This document shows positions 17,901 through 25,655 of a DNA stretch of 64,000 bases, piece after piece. Both the position numbers and the translations under genes were made by a program. The stretch is from Sphingopyxis lindanitolerans (GTDB lineage: Bacteria; Pseudomonadota; Alphaproteobacteria; Sphingomonadales; Sphingomonadaceae), in contig NZ_CM009578.1 of NCBI RefSeq assembly GCF_002993885.1, positions 2,502,009 through 2,566,008 of the forward strand. Reading direction: 5' to 3'. The notes under the pieces are model-generated. The model saw nothing but the letters and a program-made list of their open reading frames with translations. It ran no database searches and was not told the DNA's origin. Position 1 is the stretch's first letter; the number at the start of each line of letters is the position of its first letter.

Positions 17901-19232
17901 AGCTATCTGCAGAAATATGCCTATCCCGACTATTGGGATCTGCACGTCAACAAAAATGGCCGCGAGCTCAAAAATTGGGTGCGCGGCAAGGCCTTCGACA
18001 AGAAATTGTCGGGCGAAAGCCAGGCGCTCGAGGAATTCCGCAACATCGTCCAGGGGACGAGCGGCCGGGTGAACTGTCTCCAGCAGCGCGGCGAATATAT
18101 GTTCGTGGCCGAGGGCAAGGGCGGTTTCCGCGTCTATGACGTCGCGGCGGTCGGCAACAAGGGCTTCTCCGAACGCATCATCCGCGCCCCCTTCTCGCCG
18201 CTCGGGCACGACACTCATGTCAAATCGGCCAACGCCACCTGCATGGCGATCGGCACCAACCAGCCGATCAGCATGGCGCGCAACGACAATATCCGAAAGA
18301 ATTTCCCCGAGAACCACGAACAGGCGCTGCACCCGCTCTATCGCTACGCGGTGATTACCGACAGCGTCGAAGGCCTGATCCTCGTCGACATCGACACGTT
18401 GGCCGACGGCGAATTTCGCAACAACCGGCTGACGCGGGCGCTGACCTGGAACCCCGACAATGTCCTCGCCGGCGCGCGCCACGTCACGCTCGCGGGCAAT
18501 TATGCCTATATCACCACCGACGCCGGGCTGGTCGTGGTCGATCTGTCGACCCCGCTCGAACCAAAGGTGACCGCGCAATTGCCGCTGACCGACGCGCGCG
18601 CGAGCGCGGTGCAGTTCCGTTATCTGTGGGTCACCGATGCCGAGGGGGTCAGCCTCTTCGACATCACCCACATGGACCGGCCGGTGCCGGTGCCGAGCGG
18701 GACCGTGCGGCTCGCCAATGCGCGGAAAATCTATGTCGCGCGCACCTATATGTATGTCGCGGCAAAGCAGGACGGGCTCGTCATCGTCGATGTGACGCGC
18801 CCCGCGGCGCCGATCGTCTGGCCGGGGCTGACCTTTGGCGGCGCGCTCAATGATGCCGAGGATGTGATTGTCGGATCGACCAACGCCTCGCTCTTCGCCT
18901 ATGTGGCCGACGGGCGGAATGGGATCAAGGTGCTGCAACTGACCAGCCCCGACAATCCGGGCCTTTATGGTTTCTCACCGAAGCCGACCCCCGAACTGAT
19001 CGCCTGGGCCAAGACCCCGTCGCCGGCGCTCGCGCTGTCGAAGGGTCTCGACCGCGACCGCGCGGTCGACGAGACGGGGGGGCAGATCGCGATCTTCGGC
19101 CGCGTCGGCTCGCGCCCCTTCACGCGCAGCGAGATGGAGAAATTGTTCCTGACCAGCAAGGGGCTGGTCTACAAGGTCAGCGACGCGGTCGACCAGAACG
19201 CATGGCGCCCGCCGTTGGCCTATCCGAACTGA
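14928..19232 (+). CDS. Decahaem c-type cytochrome with C-terminal LVIVD beta-propeller
   Basis: The 1434-residue product begins with a Sec signal (MARKLFALLAFVLMMAAFGA) and no lipobox. I count ten CXXCH motifs between residues about 57 and 938: CYSCH, CTDCH, CGACH, CAGCH, CMTCH, CADCH, CKDCH, CFTCH, CGGCH and CTDCH. The C-terminal part (about 1040-1400) holds LVIVD-type repeats (GLILVDIDTL, GLVVVDLSTP, GVSLFDITHM, GLVIVDVTRP, GIKVLQLTSP), predicting a propeller. Residues about 395-435 form a His/Gly/Ala-rich linker. It starts 3 bp after the barrel gene. Such a protein is likely periplasmic or exported to the surface, where it could accept or deliver electrons. The substrate is unknown. Confidence 0.88.
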   Translation: MARKLFALLAFVLMMAAFGAQGVRASEEEKPVQVTYRFTPPAPKEQSEADMQVKSAGCYSCHVRTDLPTMHKSPAVRLGCTDCHGGDSTSPAAFGKPELGYDSAYNLAAKKVAHPQPTLPGAWGDSPANPKRSYTLLNKEAPEYVRFVNPSDYRVAREACGACHLEVIEAAERSLMSTAAMFWAGGAYNNGIVPFKNSIFGEAYTRDGKAACLLSPSSRLTAEQYKQACDPAFGFDKILTDAEKKRGALAKVYPLPRWNVTPPSDVFRVFERGGRNVSTQFSEIGLPNPTGSIQRLEEPGRPDLKQSNRGPGTGLRVAIAILNLHKTRLNDPYMWFMGTNDQPGDYRHSGCAGCHVIYANDREPRHSLIYAQYGRDGETATVDPTIAERKWKPDADGHDGGHGAAGSHAPDASEHGALVDPAAAAAGPQVKPVRERLESGHPIGHAFTRAIPTSQCMTCHMHQPNIFLNSYLGYTMWDYESDAPQMWPGPNNTAPRPPGMSDEEYQKTYKQQHYPTAAEVHKALERNPEGASPRGLWSDVEFLRDVYDINDTNQNTQFADYHGHGWNFRGIFKRDRNGNLLDADGNMSTYGTDTAHIIDPKDPEKWRKSCDHYEDAKERGLCLASADPGKPGVEGKFVPPGINPGKTVHMMDIHAEKGMQCADCHFAQDSHGNGYIQGEVANAIEISCKDCHGTADAYPNLLTSNVAARPQGTNLALLRNMDGRRRFEFQYDDDGEITGLIQRSIVDPKLEWQVSLVKQSVTPGPHFNAKAARAKLMSRSGAEDGQFAWGPGVAKADRAHGDDRMTCFTCHLSWTTSCGGCHLPIEANWKTRSHHFEGEESRNFATYNPQVARDEMFQLGRHMLTKPGEPDADGNPRGIITPVRSSSALILSSTNINRERIYVQQPPISSAGFSSQAFAPHFPHTVRRQETKHCTDCHLSVADDNNAIMSQLMLMGTNFVNFVGLNVWSGQEDSFQATRVTEWEEPQAVIGSYLQKYAYPDYWDLHVNKNGRELKNWVRGKAFDKKLSGESQALEEFRNIVQGTSGRVNCLQQRGEYMFVAEGKGGFRVYDVAAVGNKGFSERIIRAPFSPLGHDTHVKSANATCMAIGTNQPISMARNDNIRKNFPENHEQALHPLYRYAVITDSVEGLILVDIDTLADGEFRNNRLTRALTWNPDNVLAGARHVTLAGNYAYITTDAGLVVVDLSTPLEPKVTAQLPLTDARASAVQFRYLWVTDAEGVSLFDITHMDRPVPVPSGTVRLANARKIYVARTYMYVAAKQDGLVIVDVTRPAAPIVWPGLTFGGALNDAEDVIVGSTNASLFAYVADGRNGIKVLQLTSPDNPGLYGFSPKPTPELIAWAKTPSPALALSKGLDRDRAVDETGGQIAIFGRVGSRPFTRSEMEKLFLTSKGLVYKVSDAVDQNAWRPPLAYPN

Positions 19233-19274
19233 AGGCGAAGGCAGCTAACGGCCCGAAGCTGACCTACCTTACAT

Positions 19275-19377
19275 CGACACCCTGAACTTGTTTCAGGGTC
19301 CATGGCCGGACGTCTCATTCAGCGCGGCGCTGGACGAGAATTCAGGCCATGGATGCTGAAACGAGTTCAGCATGACG
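19275..19377. repeat. Imperfect palindromic intergenic repeat
   Basis: The sequence around cctgaacttgtttcagggtc (from 19280) is mirrored by ggatgctgaaacgagttcag (from 19351), with ccatggcc / ggccatgg inner arms, giving a long imperfect hairpin. Repeats of this wording are common in sphingomonad intergenic DNA (recalled, not searched). Confidence 0.55.
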
Positions 19378-19419
19378 AGGTTTAAGGACTGCAATCGACT
19401 GGAAGCGGTCTGTCCATCA

Positions 19420-19450
19420 TCGTCACCCCGGATCAAGCCCGGGATGACGA
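19420..19450. repeat. Short palindromic intergenic repeat, possible terminator
   Basis: The 31-bp stretch tcgtcaccccggatca-agcccgggatgacga is a near-perfect hairpin between the cytochrome operon and the convergent rsh gene. It resembles the palindrome at 28500-28577 and may serve as a bidirectional terminator. Confidence 0.5.
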
Positions 19451-19516
19451 AGTGAGGCCGGGATGGCAAAGTGAGGCACGTCCGCTTCCCACCCCCAAGC
19501 TGACCGAGTTGCCCGC

Positions 19517-21634
19517 CTACAACCGCTCCGCCTGCACCACGCTGTCCGACGCGCGCAGCGCCGACAATATCCGCATCACATGCTGGACGTCGCGCACTTC
19601 GACGACGACGTCATAGGTGTGGAAATCGCCTTCGCGGTTCGACAGCCGCAAATTGGTGATATTCGCCGAATTGGCGGCGAGGATGCCCGACATTTCGGCG
19701 AGCGTCCCCGGTTCGTTGAGGATGACGACGCAGAGGCGCGCATTGCCGCCTTCGCTATCCTCCTGCCAGCGAAGATCGATCCAGTCGGCATCGACCCCGT
19801 CGGCAAGGCTCGGGCAATCGATGACATGCACCTCGATCCCTTCGCCGGGGCGCGACAGGCCGACGATGCGGTCACCGGGCACCGGATGGCAGCAGTCGGC
19901 GAGTTGATAGGCGACCCCCGGTGTCAGCCCCGCGATCGACACCGCGGCGCCCTGGACCAGCTTGCCGGGCTTGGTCTTCATGTCGGCGGTGATGCCGGGG
20001 ACCAGCGCTTCGAGCAGCGCATTGTCCGACACGCGCTGCTTGGCGATCGCGACATAGAGCGCGCTGTCGTCCTCCAGCTTCAGCCGCGTCAGCGCCGCGG
20101 CGCGCGCCTTGTCGCCGACCTTGTTGGGAAGACGCCGCGCGATCTCGTCATACATTTTGCGCCCGAGCGCGGCGAGTTCGACTTTTTCCTTCGATCGGAC
20201 GTGACGGCGGATCGCGGCGCGCGCCTTGCCGGTGACGGCGAAGCCCAGCCACGCGGGCTGCGGGGTCTGCTTGTCCGACGATAAGATCTCGACCGTGTCG
20301 CCATTGACGAGTTGGGTGCGCAGCGGCACCAGCCGGCCGTTGACCTTTGCCCCGACGGTGCGGTCGCCCAGCCCGGTGTGGACGGCATAGGCAAAGTCGA
20401 CCGGAGTCGCGCCCTTGGGCAATTGGTGCAGGCTTCCCTTCGGGGTAAAGGCGAAGATGCGGTCCTGATACATGGCGATGCGCGTATTTTCGAGGAACTC
20501 GTCGGGATCGTGCGTCTGTTCGAGGATTTCGAGCAGGTCACGGATCCACCCTGCTTGCCCGTCGGGCGCCGCGCCGCCCTGTTTATAGGCCCAATGCGCG
20601 GCGAGCCCGAACTCGGACTGCTGGTGCATGCCCAGGCTGCGGATCTGGATTTCGATCCGCATATTCTGCTGGTGCATGATCGTCGTGTGCAGCGACTTGT
20701 AGCCGTTGCGCTTCGGCGTCGAGATATAATCCTTGAAGCGGCCGGGGACCATCTTCCACTTGCCGTGGATCAGCCCCAGCGCGGCATAGCATTCGGCATC
20801 GGTCGGGGTGACGATGCGAAAGGCGATGATGTCGGTCACCTGCTCGAAGCTGACGTGGCGCTCCTGCATCTTGCGCCAGATCGAATAGGGGTGCTTTTCG
20901 CGCCCCGACACGTCGGCCTCGATCCCGTGCTTCGCGAGCAATTCCTTGAAATCGCGGCTGATCTCGGCGACCTTGTCCTTGCCCCCGGCGGTCAGCTTGG
21001 CAAGGCGGCCGGTGATCGTCGCATAGGCCTCGGGCTCGAGCTCGCCGAACGCGAGCAACTGCATCTCGCGCATATATTCATACATGCCGATCCGCTCGGC
21101 GAGCGGGGCATAAATATCCATCGTCTCCTTGGCGATGCGGCGGCGCTTGTCGGGGTTCTTGATGAAATGCAGCGTCCGCATATTGTGCAGCCGGTCGGCG
21201 AGCTTGACGAGCAGCACGCGGATGTCGCCCGACATGGCGAGCAGGAATTTGCGCAGATTCTCGGCCGCGCGCTCATTTTCTGTCTGCGCCTCGATCTTGC
21301 TCAATTTGGTCACGCCATCGACGAGACGGCCGACGTCGGCGCCGAACAGGCGCTCGATCTCCTCGGGTGTGGTCAGCGTATCCTCGAGCGTGTCGTGGAG
21401 CAGCGCGGTGACGATCGTCTCGCTATCGAGGTGGAGGTCGGTCAAAATTCCCGCGACCTCGACCGGATGGCTGAAATAGGGGTCGCCCGAGGCGCGCTTC
21501 TGGCTGCCATGTTTTTGCACGGTGAAGACATAGGCGCGGTTGAGGAGCGCCTCGTCGACGTCGGGGTCGTAAGCGCGGACACGCTCGACGAGTTCATATT
21601 GCCTGAGCATTATCTCCAATGTCGCCGCTGACAC
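19517..21634 (-). CDS. rsh: Bifunctional (p)ppGpp synthetase/hydrolase (RelA/SpoT homologue)
   Basis: This 705-residue stringent-response enzyme shows the HD hydrolase domain (GDPYFSHPVEVAGIL, TALLHDTLEDT), the synthetase domain (SGREKHPYSIWRKMQ; DIIAFRIVT), a TGS domain (IFAFTPKGSLHQLPKGATPVDFAY) and a C-terminal ACT domain (LCVVILNEPGTLAEMSGILA). The conserved HD residues suggest that hydrolase activity is kept, as expected for a single alphaproteobacterial Rsh. The GTG at 21634 opens the frame, but the ATG at 21610 (MLRQYELVERV) is the family-like start. Confidence 0.93.
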   Translation of the reverse strand: MSAATLEIMLRQYELVERVRAYDPDVDEALLNRAYVFTVQKHGSQKRASGDPYFSHPVEVAGILTDLHLDSETIVTALLHDTLEDTLTTPEEIERLFGADVGRLVDGVTKLSKIEAQTENERAAENLRKFLLAMSGDIRVLLVKLADRLHNMRTLHFIKNPDKRRRIAKETMDIYAPLAERIGMYEYMREMQLLAFGELEPEAYATITGRLAKLTAGGKDKVAEISRDFKELLAKHGIEADVSGREKHPYSIWRKMQERHVSFEQVTDIIAFRIVTPTDAECYAALGLIHGKWKMVPGRFKDYISTPKRNGYKSLHTTIMHQQNMRIEIQIRSLGMHQQSEFGLAAHWAYKQGGAAPDGQAGWIRDLLEILEQTHDPDEFLENTRIAMYQDRIFAFTPKGSLHQLPKGATPVDFAYAVHTGLGDRTVGAKVNGRLVPLRTQLVNGDTVEILSSDKQTPQPAWLGFAVTGKARAAIRRHVRSKEKVELAALGRKMYDEIARRLPNKVGDKARAAALTRLKLEDDSALYVAIAKQRVSDNALLEALVPGITADMKTKPGKLVQGAAVSIAGLTPGVAYQLADCCHPVPGDRIVGLSRPGEGIEVHVIDCPSLADGVDADWIDLRWQEDSEGGNARLCVVILNEPGTLAEMSGILAANSANITNLRLSNREGDFHTYDVVVEVRDVQHVMRILSALRASDSVVQAERL

Positions 21635-21734
21635 GGTAAATGCAATGCGAAATTTGCGTGCGCCCGCGGCGATCGACCCGCAACTTTGATAAAGTCGATT
21701 GGAAGCGCCCGCCGCGCGCTCTAGGACCGGCGTA

Positions 21735-23003
21735 ATGGGGACCGATGCTCTTGATTCGATGCCGTTCCGCGCCGGGGAAGCCCCGTGCCCGGATGCCGGG
21801 AAGCATCTGCTGATCGTCAGCTACTGGTTTCCGCCCGCCAATGCGGTCGGGGCCTCGCGGCCGGTCGCGATCGCTCGCCATTTCGCCGACCGCGGCTGGC
21901 GGGTAACCGTCGTCGCCGGTGCCGCATCGGCTGTTCCCCAGACCTTCGCCGCCGACATGACGGGTTTCGCCGTCCATCATGTGCCCGATAGCTGGCTGAC
22001 GCGGTGGTCGAGCTTCAGGGGCGAACGGACCGTTGGTGCACAGCGATTGAGCACCGCGCTGCGCCTTATGTCGTGGCCCGACCATTATTGGCCGGTCGCG
22101 CACGCCATGAAGCGGCGCGCCTTCGCGCTGCTGCGGGACGGGCCGCGACCCGATGTCGTGCTGTCGACCGCGCTGCCCTTTTCGGTCCACGCCGCCGCCC
22201 GCGCCGTCGCGCGGCGCACCGGCGCGCTCTTCGTCGCCGACAATCGCGACATCTGGGCCCGCAATCCCTATAAATGGACCGCCCCCTTTTATGCGCCGTT
22301 CGAACCCGGCCATGAACGAAGGATGCTGTCGTCCGCCGACCTGATCGTCGCGGTCAGCGAAGGGATGAGCGATTATTACCGCACCGTTTATCCGGATCTG
22401 TCGGACAGGATTTTGACGGTGACGAACGGCGTCGACAAGGGGAGCGAGGTCGCCGGTCGCCACCTCGGCACGCCGCCCCGGCTCCAATTGGTCTATACCG
22501 GCATCCTGTATGGCGAGCGGCGCGACGTGACGCCGCTTCTGCGTGCGGCGCAGGGGCTGGGCCGCCCGGTCGCGATCGATTTCTATGGCTCGGAGCCCGA
22601 GATCGTGCACCAGCTCGCCGCCGAGTTCCCCGGCCTCGCGATCGCCGACCGCGGCAAGGTGCCGCGCGCCGAGGCGCTGCGGGCGCAGGCCGAGGCCGAC
22701 GCGACGGTCCTGGTGGTCGGCACCGATCCGTGGGAGGATACGCTGCTGCCCGGCAAGCTCTTCGAATATGTCGGCTCGGGGCGACCGATCATCGCGCTCG
22801 CCAATGATGATTCCGATTCCGGCCGGATCATCGCCCGGCACAAGCTGGGGATCGCGACGACCAATGAAGCGGATATCGCGAATTTCCTGACCCTTCTGGC
22901 CGAGCAGGGCATGGCAAGCCGGGGGTCGGTGCCGGGCGAGCTGACGCGCGCCCATCAGCTTGGCATATTGGAGGATCGGCTCGCGGCGATGATGCCCGGC
23001 TGA
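21735..23003 (+). CDS. Glycosyltransferase family 4-like protein
   Basis: The product of about 422 residues from this ATG has the GT-B architecture. The N-terminal half begins HLLIVSYWFPPANAVGASRPVAIARHFADRGWRVTVV, and the C-terminal half carries the donor-binding side (VTNGVD, LQLVYTGILYGERRD, IDFYGSEPE, LLPGKLFEYVGSGRPIIAL). It should transfer a sugar in envelope polysaccharide synthesis; donor and acceptor are not predictable. The ATG at 21735 follows aggaccggcgta. It is a lone gene, divergent from rsh, with no neighbouring polysaccharide genes. Confidence 0.8.
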   Translation: MGTDALDSMPFRAGEAPCPDAGKHLLIVSYWFPPANAVGASRPVAIARHFADRGWRVTVVAGAASAVPQTFAADMTGFAVHHVPDSWLTRWSSFRGERTVGAQRLSTALRLMSWPDHYWPVAHAMKRRAFALLRDGPRPDVVLSTALPFSVHAAARAVARRTGALFVADNRDIWARNPYKWTAPFYAPFEPGHERRMLSSADLIVAVSEGMSDYYRTVYPDLSDRILTVTNGVDKGSEVAGRHLGTPPRLQLVYTGILYGERRDVTPLLRAAQGLGRPVAIDFYGSEPEIVHQLAAEFPGLAIADRGKVPRAEALRAQAEADATVLVVGTDPWEDTLLPGKLFEYVGSGRPIIALANDDSDSGRIIARHKLGIATTNEADIANFLTLLAEQGMASRGSVPGELTRAHQLGILEDRLAAMMPG

Positions 23004-23086
23004 ACCGCCCCGCGTGCTGCTTGCACCGGGGTGCCGGGTTACAAAAATTTTGGCGTTGAAGCGGATAATGAGCTAGGGTTGGGCTC

Positions 23087-23596
23087 ATGGGAAAATTACG
23101 CGAACCGTTGAACGACATTTTCGGCAATCATTGCGCGCTGCCGCTCGCGCTTGAGGCGATGGGCGAGCGATGGTCGTTCATGATCCTTCGCGCCGCCTTC
23201 AATGGCGTCCATCATTTCGAGGAGTTCCAGCAGGAGCTCAGCATCGCGCGCAACATCCTGTCGAACCGGCTGTCGAAACTCGTCGATCATGGCATCATGG
23301 AGCGCGAAGTGATGGCCGAGGATCGGCGCAAGATACTCTATCAGCTCACCCAAAAGGGCGTCGAGCTGCTTCCCGCGATGATCGCGCTGCGCCAGTGGGG
23401 CGAAAAATGGGGGGCCGGCGTGGCATCGACCCCGGTGCTCGTCGATACGCGCGACGAGCAGCCGATCGGCCCGGTGACGATCACCGCGCACGACGGGCGG
23501 ACGCTCAGCTATGGCGAACTGGTGTGGAAACATCGCTCGGAACTGCAGCCGCTCGGACAGGCGCGCGTACGAATGGCTCCGGTCGCGGCCGAATGA
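23087..23596 (+). CDS. HxlR family transcriptional regulator
   Basis: The 169-residue winged-helix protein has the HxlR hallmarks: CALPLALEAMGERWSFMILRAAFNGVHHFEEF near the N-terminus, recognition helix region ARNILSNRLSKLVDHGIMER, and the wing RRKILYQLTQKGVELLPAM. A C-terminal tail of about 50 residues follows. Members act as homodimeric repressors or activators near redox or aldehyde-detoxification genes. The next genes are a sensor kinase pair with no evident link, so the target is unknown. Confidence 0.88.
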   Translation: MGKLREPLNDIFGNHCALPLALEAMGERWSFMILRAAFNGVHHFEEFQQELSIARNILSNRLSKLVDHGIMEREVMAEDRRKILYQLTQKGVELLPAMIALRQWGEKWGAGVASTPVLVDTRDEQPIGPVTITAHDGRTLSYGELVWKHRSELQPLGQARVRMAPVAAE

Positions 23597-23645
23597 CCCC
23601 CGGCGCCGCGCGCACGCTTCGCATTTCGCTTTCCGGAGGCTGACC

Positions 23646-24803
23646 ATGGCGAGCCAGCCCGCATCCCAGCCGGCATCGATCCCGCTGTTCGGCTTTTCCT
23701 CGCCCGGTCCCTTTTTCAGCGACAAGGTGCGCGCGTTCTGGAATCTCCAGTTTCTGGGCTGGGCCGCATGGCTTGGCCTGCGCGGTGTGTCGGGGCTGGC
23801 CAACGGCCAATCATTGACCTTCCTGATCCCGATGCTGATCTCGGCGATCACCGGCTTTTCGCTGACGCTGATCCTGTCGGTCTGTTACCGCACCTTGATC
23901 AGTCGGCGCCCCATCCTGATGTGGGGGGTCAGCTTTGGTTTGGCGGGGCTGGCGACGGCGCTGTGGGCGTTCATCGATGCCTGGGTTTCGCAGATACAGA
24001 ATCCGTCGAGCGAGCTGGGTTTTACCGGGCTGCTGCTGGGCAGCTTCTATATCGACGCGACCTCGCTCGGCGCCTGGTCGGCGCTCTATTTCGCGATCAA
24101 CTATTTCCTCCAGCTTGAGGAACAGAATGACCGCATGCTGCGGCTCGAGGCGCAGGCGGCTTCGGCGCAGCTCGCGATGTTGCGCTACCAGCTCAATCCG
24201 CACTTCCTGTTCAACACGCTGAACAGCATTTCGACGCTTGTGCTGCTCAAACAGTCGGAACCTGCGAACGCCATGCTCTCGCGCCTGTCGGCCTTCCTTC
24301 GCTACACGCTCGCCAACGAGCCGACCGCGCAGGTGACGCTGGCGCAGGAGGTCGAGACGCTCAAGCTTTACCTCGATATCGAGAAGATGCGCTTTGAGGA
24401 CCGGTTGCGGCCGCATTTCCACATCGATCCCGCCGCGCAGCGGGCGCGGCTGCCCTCGCTGCTGCTCCAGCCTTTGATCGAGAATGCGATCAAATATGCC
24501 GTCACGCCGCAGGAGGATGGCGCCGATATCACGCTGTCGGCTCAGCTTGCCGGTCAAAACGTCCGGATCACCGTGTCCGATACCGGGTCGGGATTGTCAG
24601 AGAGAAGCGGTGATTCCACCACGGGCGCTGCAACGGAATCGACTGGTGTGGGTTTAGCCAATATCAGGGACCGTCTGGCGCAGGCTTATGGCGACCAGCA
24701 GCGGTTCGAGGTGCAGTTGGGCGCCCAGGGCGGCTTCACGGTGACTATCGAGATTCCGTTCCAGCCCGACGGACAAGTGACGATTGGAACCGAACGCACA
24801 TGA
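23646..24803 (+). CDS. LytS/YehU-type sensor histidine kinase
   Basis: The 385-residue inner-membrane kinase has four hydrophobic segments in the first 160 residues (for example SLTFLIPMLISAITGFSLTLILSV), then a short helix with QAASAQLAMLRYQLNPHFLFNTLNSIST, which holds the phosphoacceptor histidine of the His_kinase family (PF06580), and an HATPase domain (LLLQPLIENAIKYAV; VSDTGSGLS; GVGLANIRDRLAQAYG). It lacks an extracytoplasmic sensor domain of any size. The start follows ggaggctgacc. It overlaps the response regulator gene by ATGA. Confidence 0.9.
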   Translation: MASQPASQPASIPLFGFSSPGPFFSDKVRAFWNLQFLGWAAWLGLRGVSGLANGQSLTFLIPMLISAITGFSLTLILSVCYRTLISRRPILMWGVSFGLAGLATALWAFIDAWVSQIQNPSSELGFTGLLLGSFYIDATSLGAWSALYFAINYFLQLEEQNDRMLRLEAQAASAQLAMLRYQLNPHFLFNTLNSISTLVLLKQSEPANAMLSRLSAFLRYTLANEPTAQVTLAQEVETLKLYLDIEKMRFEDRLRPHFHIDPAAQRARLPSLLLQPLIENAIKYAVTPQEDGADITLSAQLAGQNVRITVSDTGSGLSERSGDSTTGAATESTGVGLANIRDRLAQAYGDQQRFEVQLGAQGGFTVTIEIPFQPDGQVTIGTERT

Positions 24804-25606
24804 CGATCAGAACCATCCTGGTGGATGATGAAAAATTGGCGACCCAGGGCCTGCAACTGCGGCTCGACGCGCATCCGGATGTCGAAATCGTCGACACCGC
24901 CCTCAATGGCCGCGAGGCCATCAGAAAGATCAAGACCCACAAACCCGACCTCGTTTTCCTCGACATCCAGATGCCGGGGTTCGACGGTTTTTCGGTGATC
25001 CAGGGTTTGATGGAGGTCGAGCCGCCGCTCGTCGTCTTCGTCACCGCCTATTCGGACCATGCGATTCGCGCGTTCGAGGCGCAGGCGGTCGATTATCTGG
25101 TCAAGCCGGTCGAGCCCGAACGGCTCGCCGATGCGCTCGATCGCGTGCGTCAGCGCCTTGCCGAAAAGCGCGGCGCGGCCGAGGTCGAGCGGCTCAAGAT
25201 CGTGCTCGCCGAAGTCGCCCCCGACGCCGTCGAGGAATATGACGCCGAAACCGCCGCCGAAGCGCCCGCCGCCGACCGCTACGAAAAGATGATCAACATC
25301 AAGGATCGCGGCCAGATCTTCCGCGTCGACGTCGACAGCATCGAACGCATCGACGCTGCGGGCGACTATATGTGCATCTATACCGCCGACAACAGCCTGA
25401 TCCTGCGCGAGACGATGAAGGATCTGGAAAAGCGCCTCGATCCCAGGAACTTCCAGCGCGTCCATCGCTCGACGATCGTCAACCTCAGCCAGGTCAAGCA
25501 GGTCAAGCCGCACACCAATGGCGAATGCTTCCTCGTCCTCGGCTCGGGCGCGCAGGTAAAGGTCAGTCGCAGCTACAGGGATGTCGTGGCGCGGTTCGTG
25601 CATTGA
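24800..25606 (+). CDS. LytTR-type response regulator
   Basis: The 268-residue protein has a receiver domain (ILVDDEKLATQGL; phosphoacceptor Asp in DLVFLDIQMPGFDGF; VFVTAYSDHAIRAFE; the conserved Lys in YLVKPVEPERL), a linker rich in Ala and Glu, and a C-terminal LytTR DNA-binding domain (INIKDRGQIFRVDVDSIERIDAAGDYM; FQRVHRSTIVNLSQVKQV). It is translationally coupled to the upstream kinase and must be its partner. The regulon cannot be read from this window. Confidence 0.92.
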   Translation: MTIRTILVDDEKLATQGLQLRLDAHPDVEIVDTALNGREAIRKIKTHKPDLVFLDIQMPGFDGFSVIQGLMEVEPPLVVFVTAYSDHAIRAFEAQAVDYLVKPVEPERLADALDRVRQRLAEKRGAAEVERLKIVLAEVAPDAVEEYDAETAAEAPAADRYEKMINIKDRGQIFRVDVDSIERIDAAGDYMCIYTADNSLILRETMKDLEKRLDPRNFQRVHRSTIVNLSQVKQVKPHTNGECFLVLGSGAQVKVSRSYRDVVARFVH

Positions 25607-25624
25607 GCAACACGCATTGAACAA

Positions 25625-25655
25625 ATCGTCGCCCCCGCGAAGGCGGGGGCGACGA
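25625..25655. terminator. Bidirectional hairpin between lytTR-type regulator and ribA
   Basis: The hairpin atcgtcgcccccgc-gaa-ggcgggggcgacgat is a near-perfect 14-bp stem between two convergent genes. It lacks a strong T-run on either side, so it may be an insulating repeat or a weak terminator. A related hairpin lies at 32446-32473. Confidence 0.5.

Noticed and set aside
9433..18938. Long open frames on the minus strand opposite the cytochrome operon, some over 600 codons
   Set aside because: They are antisense shadows of high-GC genes: their products are Arg/Ala/Asp-rich without family motifs, and the plus-strand frames carry signal peptides and CXXCH motifs.
15000..19232. Assignment of the conduit operon to MtrABC or hydroxylamine oxidoreductase
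   Set aside because: Haem count and layout are suggestive, but no Mtr- or HAO-specific motif was recognised, so only an analogy is stated.
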